Positions 1-7,077 of a DNA stretch of 8,023 nt are shown piece by piece. Made by a program: the position numbers and the translations under genes. The notes beneath the pieces were generated by a model, which did not search any database, had not been told where the DNA came from, and saw only the letters and a list, made by a program, of their open reading frames with translations. Origin of the DNA: Planctomycetota bacterium (GTDB lineage Bacteria; Planctomycetota; UBA8108); the NCBI GenBank assembly GCA_016928605.1, contig JAFGKN010000637.1, positions 1 to 8,023 on the forward strand. The letters run 5' to 3'. Positions within the stretch are counted from its first letter, which is position 1; each line of letters opens with the position of its first letter.

Positions 1-3000
1 CGAGCTGCCGCCAGCGAGACTTGTCGGCGGCCTCGAGGCGATAGCTCCAGAGCCCCGTAGGCTCCTCCTCGGCATCCTCGACCATCTTCCGGGCGAGGAA
101 GTCCGTCACCCATCCCGGGTGATTCCGGTAGAGAACCTCGAAGAGGGTCGAGAGGAGAACGCCGGGCCCGTCATCCCAGAGTCTCCCTCCGTCGAGATCG
201 AGAGCCATCTCGCGGCGATGGTACGCCTCCCCCGCGCGGCGCGCCTCGTCCCGGCGGGCCGGGTCGTCGATGTACCAGAGGACGCCCGCGATGCGCGGGA
301 GGCTCAGGATGTCGCGATAGTCGAGCAGGGCGAGGGCCGCGAGCGTCCTGACGAGCGGATGCTCGTCGTCGAGCCCCTCGCGCAGGAGGGGAAGAACGAA
401 CTCGCGCCGGCTTCCCTCGAGGGAGCGGAAGGCGCGGGCCCGCACGAGGGGATCGGGATCCGAGAGCGCCAGCTCCCGCAGGGCGGCAAGGCAGGCGGGA
501 TCGAACGGATCCTCGTCGAGCGATGCATCCTCGGCATCCTCGGCATCCTCGGCAGCCCCGGCATCCTGCGAATCGTCGCCCTCGGCCTCGCCGGCCATGA
601 GCGAGCTCTCGCGCTGGCGCCAGTAGAACCGGTCCCAGTCGAGCGAGCCCCCGAGCTCCCGTCCCAGCTGGACCGCAAGGCACCAGCGGCCCAGGTGGGA
701 GTCTCCGAGGAGTTCCCGCCATCGCTCGACGCCCTCCGATCCATCGAGCGTCGCGAGAACGAGCGGTGCGAGCTGAGGAGGGCCTCCGGGCGCGCGGCGC
801 TGCAGCTCGCGGACCGCTGCGGGCTCTGCCCTGCGGGCGAAGGCGTAGGCGATGCTGCTCAACGCCAGCAGATCTTCCGTGCCGGCGGCGAGCTCCACGA
901 GGCTGCCCGCCTCCTCCGGCGGCATCAGCTCGAGGTGCGTGGCCAGGAGATAGCGCGCGTCGCGGTCGAGGCCAGCCTCGCGGAGCCGGCGGTATCCCTC
1001 GAGCGCGGCGCGGCTCCCCGCGGCGTGGGGCTTTTCCCGGCCGAAGAAGGCGTCGGCGTCGATGGGCTCTCCCGCCGCCAGTCGATCGACCGGGGAGGCC
1101 CGCACGGGCTGCAGGAACTCCCCGGCCCACTCAGGCACCGGCGGAGCGCCTTCGTCCTGGATGCGCCGGAGCCATCGCTCGTCCGTGAGCGGCCCTTCCT
1201 CGAGAGGCGTCGCCACCTCGTAGTAGCTGAAGACGCCGCCCCGGTAGAGCTGCAGGCCGGCGGGAAACGTGATCTCCTGCCGGGTGGAGGGGTCGACGTC
1301 GACCTCCGCGGGCGCATCCCGGATGACGTAGATCTCGAGCGCGCGCCCGACGGCCGTCGAGATCTGAAGCGGCGGAAGCCTCCGCGTGGCGTCGCGGACG
1401 AAGCCGACCGCGAAGGGCATGTCGTCGTCTGGCGCCAGAGGCTCTTTTGCGAAATGGAGCTCGCCCAGCGTCCTGCCATAGTCTGCGAGGAGACTCCGCT
1501 CATCGGGAGTCAGCGGCTCCCGGGCGATCTGCTTGCGCGCGATGCGGCCCAGGGAGCGGCACAGGCCCGCGAACCTCTGCAGATTTCTCCGGACCGCGCC
1601 GGCGTCGGGAAGCCCCCCGAGGCAGTCTTCGTCGTCGGCGCCCGGCTCCGGCAGGCGGCTCTCATCGAGGGCTCCATGGCGGTCGAGCCACACCTCGGTC
1701 CGTAGGGTCAGATCGGCGAGCTCCTCGAAGACCCGGGGATACGGCGAGACGTAGCCAGCGCGCTGGCGGACGACGCCGTAGACCACGACCTCGGGCTTGC
1801 GGTGGAGGTCGAAGGCGTGGCGGAGCGCCGTCCAGCCGGCGAGCAGGGTCCAGGTGCACTTCGTCCTCCAGGCGGGGTTCCGGCAGAACGGCGGAGCGCG
1901 GCCATCCGGCTCCTCGAGGATGCCCGCGAGCACCTCGAGGCCGCGGGCATAGAGGCTCTCCTCCCTCTCTCTCCAGAGATCCGCTCCGGCGCCGCGCGCG
2001 ATGGAGATCCCCTCGGCCGTCGCCGGCCCGGGGGCGCGGAGGAGAAGATGCTCGGCCCGCGGATCGCCCATGGCCAGGGCCACGTGAAGGGGCGAGGGAA
2101 CCACCTCTCGGAGAGCGAAGACCTCCGTCAACCGGCGGTCCCACGGCGAGCGCAGGGGGAGGAGCCGGACGGCGCGCCGGTCTCCGGCGTCGATCGCCGC
2201 CGGGAGCTCCAGGGGCGAGACGTCCTGGTGCGGCGGCGGGCCCAGCATCTCGCGGAGCGCGAGACCGAACGCTGCGTGCAACCGGCGGATCTCCTCGTCG
2301 CGAACGAGGGCGCGAGACAGGAGTCTCGCGCAGCGCCACTCCGCGTCCTCCGACAGGCGGAATCCGGCCAGGCCGAACCATCGGGCCGCGCGCCAGTATC
2401 CTGAGAGCCGGCTCTCGCGGGCATAGAAGCCGTCGGGCGTGAGGTCCCCGTAAGGGAACGTGCACCCCTCCGGGTCGGCTCCGAGGGGATCCGCGTCTCG
2501 GCTTGCGAAGAGTCCGATGGCCGGAGCGCCCCGGCCGATGCGCTCGAGCTCCTCGCCGGCCCAGCCGCGCGCCCGCGGCGTCAGGCCATCGGGCAGGACG
2601 TCTCCCTGCTGCAAGGCGAGGCCCACGGCCGCCCACGCGAGCAGCCGGTCCTTCGCCTCGACGGCTCTTTCATCGGTCGCCTCGAGCTCCGCGAGCCGGC
2701 GGAGCAGCCCCTGCGAGAGATGCCGCAACCGCGCAGCCTGAGCCCTCTCCAGGAGGCGCATCCCGTGCTCCAGGATCACCTGGTAGGCGCGAAACGCGCT
2801 GTCGACGGTCACGAAGGGAGGAAGAGGGCCTTCGCCCCGGATGCTTGCCTCCAGATCCAGATACGGCGAGAAGATCTGGAGATGCTCCCTCTGCACCACG
2901 GCGAAGCCGCAGCGAGACAGCTGCTCCCGCAGCACGGGATCCTGCGGGAAGTGCACGATTCCCTGCACCTGCGAGAGATCGTACGGGGGAGCAGCAGGGC

Positions 3001-3106
3001 TCTCCGCGTCCGTGCCGGCGGCCAGCGAGCAGCCGCCGAGGAGCCCCGCCAGCAGGGCTGCCCCTGCCATCCGTCGGCCCGCGCGCTGCGAATCCGCTGC
3101 GGTCAT
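1..3106 (-). CDS. DUF3160-domain lipoprotein with C-terminal HEAT-like extension (partial, 3' end beyond window)
   Basis: Reading back from the ATG at 3104-3106, the frame stays open to base 1: 1035 codons with no stop, so the C-terminus lies outside the window. The N-terminus has a basic segment (R8, R11, R12), a hydrophobic stretch and a lipobox LLGGC with the acceptor cysteine at residue 26, so a lipid-anchored envelope protein is predicted. Residues about 40-650 look like DUF3160, a family of unknown function. Recognisable pieces are FVTVDSAF (98-105), an YGRTLGELHFAKE-type block (about 541-553) followed by acidic DDDMPF, and a GVFSYYEV...LTDERW block (about 620-645). Residues about 650-1035 are extra: helical repeat-like sequence, an acidic Glu-Asp-Ala linker (about 847-861), then two HEAT-like units containing DPDPLVR (883-889) and DEHPLVR, whose equivalent valines (888 and 919) lie 31 residues apart. 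The start is supported by a purine-rich ribosome binding site and the signal peptide. Transcription diverges from the GH106 gene. The DUF3160 call rests on recalled family motifs; function is unknown. Confidence 0.82.
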   Translation of the reverse strand, partial: MTAADSQRAGRRMAGAALLAGLLGGCSLAAGTDAESPAAPPYDLSQVQGIVHFPQDPVLREQLSRCGFAVVQREHLQIFSPYLDLEASIRGEGPLPPFVTVDSAFRAYQVILEHGMRLLERAQAARLRHLSQGLLRRLAELEATDERAVEAKDRLLAWAAVGLALQQGDVLPDGLTPRARGWAGEELERIGRGAPAIGLFASRDADPLGADPEGCTFPYGDLTPDGFYARESRLSGYWRAARWFGLAGFRLSEDAEWRCARLLSRALVRDEEIRRLHAAFGLALREMLGPPPHQDVSPLELPAAIDAGDRRAVRLLPLRSPWDRRLTEVFALREVVPSPLHVALAMGDPRAEHLLLRAPGPATAEGISIARGAGADLWREREESLYARGLEVLAGILEEPDGRAPPFCRNPAWRTKCTWTLLAGWTALRHAFDLHRKPEVVVYGVVRQRAGYVSPYPRVFEELADLTLRTEVWLDRHGALDESRLPEPGADDEDCLGGLPDAGAVRRNLQRFAGLCRSLGRIARKQIAREPLTPDERSLLADYGRTLGELHFAKEPLAPDDDMPFAVGFVRDATRRLPPLQISTAVGRALEIYVIRDAPAEVDVDPSTRQEITFPAGLQLYRGGVFSYYEVATPLEEGPLTDERWLRRIQDEGAPPVPEWAGEFLQPVRASPVDRLAAGEPIDADAFFGREKPHAAGSRAALEGYRRLREAGLDRDARYLLATHLELMPPEEAGSLVELAAGTEDLLALSSIAYAFARRAEPAAVRELQRRAPGGPPQLAPLVLATLDGSEGVERWRELLGDSHLGRWCLAVQLGRELGGSLDWDRFYWRQRESSLMAGEAEGDDSQDAGAAEDAEDAEDASLDEDPFDPACLAALRELALSDPDPLVRARAFRSLEGSRREFVLPLLREGLDDEHPLVRTLAALALLDYRDILSLPRIAGVLWYIDDPARRDEARRAGEAYHRREMALDLDGGRLWDDGPGVLLSTLFEVLYRNHPGWVTDFLARKMVEDAEEEPTGLWSYRLEAADKSRWRQL
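525..569. repeat. 9-bp tandem repeat inside the DUF3160 gene
   Basis: On the plus strand the unit gcatcctcg occurs three times perfectly (525-551). It is followed by a degenerate copy (552-560) and a near copy (561-569). On the coding (minus) strand the unit encodes repeated Glu-Asp-Ala in the acidic linker at about residues 847-861, just before the HEAT-like units. The unit length is a multiple of three, so copy-number change would alter linker length without a frameshift. Confidence 0.85.
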
Positions 3107-3113
3107 CAGCGCT

Positions 3114-3119
3114 CTCCCT
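3114..3119 (-). promoter_or_regulatory. Ribosome binding site of the DUF3160 gene
   Basis: On the minus strand AGGGAG (inside GAGGGAGAG, 3112-3120) lies 7 nt upstream of the ATG at 3104-3106. The spacing is good, and this supports that start over the internal Met13 codon, which would remove the basic part of the signal peptide. Confidence 0.65.
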
Positions 3120-3269
3120 CTGCCGGAAGGTCGCCCGCGGCGATGCTGCAGCGCCGTCCGAGCCGTCCAGGCCGGTCCTCGAGGCCGGGGTCCGAGATCC
3201 CTTCCGCCCGGCGCTCGCCGCGGCTGACGGTAGGACGCGCGAGGCCCGCCTTCCGTTGCACACCGGCCC

Positions 3270-3299
3270 ATCGGCGCCGCAGCCGCACGCGCCAGTCAA
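3270..3299 (-). promoter_or_regulatory. Weak sigma70-like promoter candidate for the DUF3160 gene
   Basis: On the minus strand TTGACT (3299 to 3294) matches the -35 consensus at five of six positions. After 18 bp comes GCCGAT (3275 to 3270), a poor -10 match. The 5' leader would be around 160 nt. Only the -35 half is notable, and such a hexamer can occur by chance. Confidence 0.2.
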
Positions 3300-3421
3300 C
3301 GCCCCGCCGAGTGCGAGAGCCATGAAGAGCGCCGGAAGCCTGCCAGGCGCGCCGAGGCACCGCGCCGGCCGGTCCGTGCCGCAACGCGCGCCCCGGCAGC
3401 CCGCCGGCCCTCGCGGCGCCG

Positions 3422-3449
3422 TTGTGGAATCGGGCCGATGCGGTACCCT
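3422..3449 (+). promoter_or_regulatory. Weak sigma70-like promoter candidate for the GH106 gene
   Basis: TTGTGG (3422-3427), a 16-bp spacer and TACCCT (3444-3449) give a half-matching -35/-10 pair about 65 bp upstream of the GH106 ATG. It is the most A/T-containing stretch close to the gene, but both hexamers match only about three of six consensus positions. Confidence 0.2.
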
Positions 3450-3514
3450 GGAGCCGCGGCGGAGACCGCTCCGCCCGCTTCCATCCCCTCGCACCCCGTC
3501 TGGATCGCCACACC

Positions 3515-6500
3515 ATGCTGGACTCGAAAGCGCTGCTCGTCCTCGGCCTCGTGTGTCTCTGTCCCATCTACGCCCGCGCGGACGGCCTCGCGGAGAGCTT
3601 CCGGGATCCGCCCGATGCGGCGCGGCCGGGAGTCTACTGGTACTTCATGGACGGCAACCTGTCGCGCGAGGGCATGACCCGCGACCTCGAGTCGATGCGG
3701 GCGGCGGGGATCGGACACCTCGTCTTCCTCGAGGTCGACGTGGGCGTCCCGCGCGGTCCGGTGAGCTTCCTGAGCGAGCCGTGGCAGGATCTGTTCGCCC
3801 ACGCGGTCCGCGAGGCCGAGCGGCTCGGCATCGAGATCACCCTCGGCTCCGGGCCGGGCTGGGCCGGCAGCGGCGGCCCGTGGGTCGAGCTCGAGCGGTC
3901 GATGCAGCATCTCGTGGCCAGCGAGGTCGAGGTGGAGGGGCCGCGGAGGTTCGAGGGGACGCTCGCCGCGGCGCCGCCGCGGCGACCGTTCTTCGGCGAC
4001 GTCCCCGCGGTGATGCGGGCGCGGTGGGAGTCCTTCTTCAGGGACGTGGCGGTGCTCGCGTTTCCCGCTCCGGCCGCCGACGCGCGGATCCCCGACATCG
4101 ACGAGAAGGCGCTCTACTACCGCGCGCCGTTCTCATCCCAGCCGGGCGTCAAGCCCTGGATCGAGGCGCCGGCCGAGTATCCCCCCGACCCGCCGGGCGC
4201 CGCGGTTCCCGTCGGGGAGGTGATCGACCTGACGGATCGGATGAGGCCCGATGGCTCGCTCGACTGGCAGGTTCCCGAGGGCCGGTGGGTGGTGCAGCGG
4301 TTCGTCAGCCGCAGCAGCGGCGCATCCACGCGTCCCGCGCCGGCGCCGGGCGTCGGCTTCGAGTGCGACAAGCTCGACCGCGCGGCGCTGGACGCCCACT
4401 TCGACGCGTACGTCGGCAGGCTGCTGCGGAAGGTGGGCCCGCGGATGGAGGGCCGCGGCTGGACCATGCTCCACATCGACAGCTGGGAGATGGGCGCGCA
4501 GAACTGGTCGCCGAGGCTGCGCGATGAGTTCATCGCGCGGCGCGGCTACGACCCGCAGCCGTGGTATCCCGTCTACCTCGGCCGCATCATCGGAAGCCGG
4601 GAGCGGAGCGAGCGCTTCCTCTGGGACCTGCGCCTCACGGCCCAGGAGCTGGTCATCGAGAACCACGCGGGGCACCTGAAGGAGCTCGGCAGGAAGCACG
4701 GCTTCCGCCTCTCGATCGAGCCCTACGACATGAACCCGGCGACCGACTTCGACCTCGGCGCCGTGGCCGACGTGCCGATGTGCGAGTTCTGGAGCCTCGG
4801 CTTCGACACGACCTACAGCTGCCACGTGGCGGCGTCGATCGCCGCGGTGATGGGGCGCTCGGTGGTCGCCGCGGAGGCCTTCACCGCCGGGCACGAGGAG
4901 GCGTGGAGATACCATCCGGGATCCCTCAAGGACCAGGGCGACTGGGCCTTCGCCACAGGGATCAACCGCCTCACCTACCACACGTTCGCGCACAAGCCCG
5001 ACGAGGGACGGCCCGGCATGGTGATGGGCCCCTACGGCGTGCACTGGGACCGCGGGCAGACGTGGTGGCCGATGGCCGGCGCCTACCACCGCTACATCTC
5101 GCGCTGCCAGCACCTGCTGCGCCAGGGACGCCGCGTCGCCGACGTCCTCTACCTCCTGCCGGAGGGAGCTCCCAACGTCTTCCAGCCGCCGGCGTCGGCG
5201 CTCGGCGGCAGCGACCGCCTGCCCGACCGGCGCGGCTACAACTTCGACGGCTGCTCGGCGCCGGCCCTCATCCGGCTGGCGGATGCGCGCGACGGCTGCG
5301 TCGTCTTCCCGAGCGGCGCGTCGTACCGGCTGCTGGTCCTCCCGGACCGCGACACCATGACGCCCGAGCTCCTGGGCAAGCTGGAGTCGCTGATCCGCGC
5401 GGGCGCCTGCGTCGTCGGAGCGCCGCCGCGGAGATCGCCGAGCCTCGTGAACCACCCCGACTGCGACCGCGAGGTCGCCCGCAGGGCCGAGGCGATCTGG
5501 GGGACCGCGAGCGCGCCCGCCGAGGAGACCGCGCGGCCGCTCGGCGAGGGTCGGATCATCTGGGGAGGGGCGCTGACCCGCAGGGATGCCGCACCGCCTC
5601 CGGCCATCCTCGATGCGCAGTGGATCTGGTATCCCGAGGGCGAGCCGGCCCGGTCCGCGCCCGTGGGCGCCGTCCTGCTGCGGCGTGAGTTCACCGTGCC
5701 CGGTGAGCCGAAGCTGGTTTCCGCACAACTCGAGATGACGGCGGACAACTCCTTCGCCGCCTCGCTCAACGGCGCGCCGGCCGGAGAGGGCTCGAACTTC
5801 CATCAGGTGGTCCGGATGGACGTCACCCGGACCGTGCGGAGCGGCGCGAACGTCCTCGCCGTCCGCGCGGAGAACGGCGGCGACTCGCCGAACCCGGCCG
5901 GCCTCATCGGCGCGCTGCGCCTCGAGCTCGCCGACGGATCTTCCCGGATCATCGCCACCGACGGCCGGTGGACCGCCTCCCGCCCCGGCGACGGCGCCGG
6001 AGCCTCGAAGCCCGCGAAGGCGCTGGGAGGTGCGGGGATGGCGCCGTGGCGTCTGAGCGCCCAGCCGGCCGCGCCCGAGCTCTACCCGCACTACGAGCGG
6101 ACCGCCGCGATCCTCCGCGGCATGGGCATCCTGCCCGACTTCGAGTCTCCGGGGCCGGTGCGCACCACGCATCGCACGACCGAGGAGCGGGAGATCTACT
6201 TCGTGGCCAGCCGCTCCGACCAGAGAGTCGATACGACCGCCGCCTTCCGGGCGTCGGCCGGCGAGCCGGAGCTTTGGGATCCGCTCGGCGGCGGCATCCG
6301 GCGGCTGCCCCAGTTCACGCGCGCCGGCGGCCGGACCGAGATCCCGCTGCGCTTCGAGCCGCACGAGAGCTACTTCGTCGTCTTTCCGCGCCGGCCCGCC
6401 GCCGCGGCCGCTCCCGCAGCCCGCTCGAGCGCGAACTTCGCCGAGCTCGAGGAGATCGGATCGCTCGAGGGCCCGTGGGACGTCTCGTTCGACGCGGCCA

Positions 6501-6949
6501 TGGGCGCTCCGGCCCGCGTCCGGTTCGACGCTCTCGAGGACTGGACGCTCCGTCCGGAGGCCGGCGTGCGGCACTACTCCGGCATCGCCGTCTACCGGAA
6601 GACCTTCGACCTTCCCCGCGCCTCGGGGGATCGTCCATCGCGGCTCTCCATCGACCTCGGAGAGGTGCAGGTCATGGCGCGAGTGCGGCTCAACGGCGCG
6701 GATTGCGGTGTGGCATGGACCGCGCCGTGGCGCGTGGACATCACCGGAGCGGCGAGATCCGCCGGCAACCGCCTGGAGATCGAGGTCGCCAATCTCTGGC
6801 CGAACCGGATGATCGGCGACGCAGCGTCGCCGGAGAAGGCCTACACCCGGACCACGTACCGCCCGTACCGCGCCGGGGATCCGCTCCTCCCTTCGGGACT
6901 CCTCGGGCCCGTCCGGCTGATGCGGGTCGCCGCTCCGGACAGCCGCTGA
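3515..6949 (+). CDS. Secreted GH106-family glycoside hydrolase (alpha-L-rhamnosidase type)
   Basis: The 1144-residue protein has a type I signal peptide (basic K5, hydrophobic core, likely cleavage after A-R-A at residue 22), so it is exported. GH106 enzymes release terminal alpha-L-rhamnose from plant or microbial glycans. Blocks I recognise as GH106-like are VYWYFMDGN (40-48), GSGPGWAGSGGPWV (111-124), DSWEMG (322-327), IEPYD (401-405), CEFWS (423-427), AAEAF (452-456) and PGMVMGPYGVHWDR (500-513). The acidic residues E325, E402, E424 and E454 are candidates for catalysis or metal binding; I cannot assign them individually. Residues about 700-825 form an inserted beta-sandwich-like domain beginning WIWYP (703-707), similar to N-terminal domains of other rhamnosidases. 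After an Ala/Pro linker (about 957-972) comes a galactose-binding-like C-terminal domain with VRHYSG (1018-1023). The frame stays open upstream to a TTG at 3422, but Met at 3515 directly begins the signal peptide and is preferred. No clear Shine-Dalgarno precedes it. Fold family is confident; rhamnose specificity is inferred. Confidence 0.88.
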   Translation: MLDSKALLVLGLVCLCPIYARADGLAESFRDPPDAARPGVYWYFMDGNLSREGMTRDLESMRAAGIGHLVFLEVDVGVPRGPVSFLSEPWQDLFAHAVREAERLGIEITLGSGPGWAGSGGPWVELERSMQHLVASEVEVEGPRRFEGTLAAAPPRRPFFGDVPAVMRARWESFFRDVAVLAFPAPAADARIPDIDEKALYYRAPFSSQPGVKPWIEAPAEYPPDPPGAAVPVGEVIDLTDRMRPDGSLDWQVPEGRWVVQRFVSRSSGASTRPAPAPGVGFECDKLDRAALDAHFDAYVGRLLRKVGPRMEGRGWTMLHIDSWEMGAQNWSPRLRDEFIARRGYDPQPWYPVYLGRIIGSRERSERFLWDLRLTAQELVIENHAGHLKELGRKHGFRLSIEPYDMNPATDFDLGAVADVPMCEFWSLGFDTTYSCHVAASIAAVMGRSVVAAEAFTAGHEEAWRYHPGSLKDQGDWAFATGINRLTYHTFAHKPDEGRPGMVMGPYGVHWDRGQTWWPMAGAYHRYISRCQHLLRQGRRVADVLYLLPEGAPNVFQPPASALGGSDRLPDRRGYNFDGCSAPALIRLADARDGCVVFPSGASYRLLVLPDRDTMTPELLGKLESLIRAGACVVGAPPRRSPSLVNHPDCDREVARRAEAIWGTASAPAEETARPLGEGRIIWGGALTRRDAAPPPAILDAQWIWYPEGEPARSAPVGAVLLRREFTVPGEPKLVSAQLEMTADNSFAASLNGAPAGEGSNFHQVVRMDVTRTVRSGANVLAVRAENGGDSPNPAGLIGALRLELADGSSRIIATDGRWTASRPGDGAGASKPAKALGGAGMAPWRLSAQPAAPELYPHYERTAAILRGMGILPDFESPGPVRTTHRTTEEREIYFVASRSDQRVDTTAAFRASAGEPELWDPLGGGIRRLPQFTRAGGRTEIPLRFEPHESYFVVFPRRPAAAAAPAARSSANFAELEEIGSLEGPWDVSFDAAMGAPARVRFDALEDWTLRPEAGVRHYSGIAVYRKTFDLPRASGDRPSRLSIDLGEVQVMARVRLNGADCGVAWTAPWRVDITGAARSAGNRLEIEVANLWPNRMIGDAASPEKAYTRTTYRPYRAGDPLLPSGLLGPVRLMRVAAPDSR

Positions 6950-7011
6950 GGCCAGGCGGGAGAGCGCATCGCGGGTTCACGGTTACGGAGAGCTTTTGGA
7001 GATTCCACCTG

Positions 7012-7025
7012 ACCGGCCGGCCGGT
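7012..7025. repeat. 14-bp perfect palindrome upstream of the agarase-like gene
   Basis: ACCGGCCGGCCGGT reads the same on both strands. It is flanked by CCTGAC (7008-7013, overlapping the edge) and GTCAGG (7030-7035), which are also complementary to each other. It could be an operator or part of an RNA stem. GGCC-rich palindromes also arise easily in such GC-rich DNA, so function is only a possibility. Confidence 0.45.
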
Positions 7026-7030
7026 TATCG

Positions 7031-7043
7031 TCAGGAGTCCTGA
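7031..7043. repeat. TCAGGA-n1-TCCTGA dyad upstream of the agarase-like gene
   Basis: Two 6-bp arms, TCAGGA (7031-7036) and TCCTGA (7038-7043), are separated by one base, ending 34 bp before the start codon. The one-base loop rules out a normal RNA hairpin, so if functional it is more likely a protein-binding dyad. The CCTGA half-site also occurs at 7008-7012, giving three related half-sites in 36 bp. Confidence 0.4.
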
Positions 7044-7065
7044 TGTCTGCCGCCCAGACCCGACC

Positions 7066-7070
7066 AGGAG
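7066..7070 (+). promoter_or_regulatory. Ribosome binding site of the agarase-like gene
   Basis: AGGAG sits 7 nt upstream of the ATG at 7078-7080, an ideal spacing. It selects this start over the in-frame ATG three codons later (7087). Confidence 0.75.
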
Positions 7071-7077
7071 TACCGAC

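Larger units (their letters stand above)
3107..3514. other. Divergent intergenic region (408 bp) between the DUF3160 and GH106 genes
   Basis: No convincing gene is found here. The region separates two divergently transcribed genes, so it must carry the promoter for each unless the GH106 start lies further upstream. It is as GC-rich as the genes and has no A/T-rich promoter-like block, U-tract terminator or long clear inverted repeat. Weak promoter candidates are listed separately. The plus-strand side lacks a recognisable Shine-Dalgarno sequence before the chosen GH106 ATG. A minus-strand frame with a lipoprotein-like start near 3322 was considered and rejected. Confidence 0.6.
6950..7077. 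other. 128-bp gap between the GH106 and agarase-like genes
   Basis: The two plus-strand genes are separated by 128 bp. The first half shows no stem followed by a T-run, so no intrinsic terminator is supported and readthrough from the GH106 gene is possible. The second half holds two dyad-symmetric elements and a strong ribosome binding site, which suggests the downstream gene may also have its own control. No confident -35/-10 pair was found. Confidence 0.5.

Noticed and set aside
119..1705. Plus-strand open frame of about 528 codons opposite the DUF3160 gene
   Set aside because: Its translation has no recognisable domain and is rich in Arg, Glu, Ala and Gly. It lies antisense to a frame with a lipoprotein signal, family motifs and HEAT periodicity. 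Long antisense frames are expected with this GC bias.
2670..3494. Minus-strand frame containing a lipoprotein-like start (MALALGGALTGAC) at about 3322
   Set aside because: The stretch lacks a basic N-terminus, and the frame then runs deep into the DUF3160 gene in another frame with Arg/Gly/Ala-rich sequence. The lipobox resemblance is probably chance in GC-rich DNA.
3422..3514. Upstream TTG start adding 31 residues to the GH106 protein
   Set aside because: The extension is Arg/Pro-rich and would bury the signal peptide inside the protein. No ribosome binding site precedes the TTG.
2503..4527. Plus-strand open frame of about 674 codons spanning the DUF3160 5' end, the intergenic region and the GH106 5' half
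   Set aside because: It crosses two real genes in wrong frames, and its translation is Arg/Pro/Ala-rich with no motif.
4133..6574. Minus-strand open frame of about 813 codons opposite the GH106 gene
   Set aside because: It is fully antisense to a gene with clear GH106 motifs. Its composition (Arg, Gly, Val, His, Asp) is a typical shadow, and there is no recognisable domain.
6996..7029. Possible promoter TTGGAG ... GGTTAT before the agarase-like gene
   Set aside because: The spacing is 21 bp, and alternative pairings give 14-15 bp with poor hexamers, so no combination is convincing.
6950..7030. Intrinsic terminator after the GH106 gene
   Set aside because: The GC palindrome at 7012-7025 has no loop and no T-run after it, so it does not fit a Rho-independent terminator.
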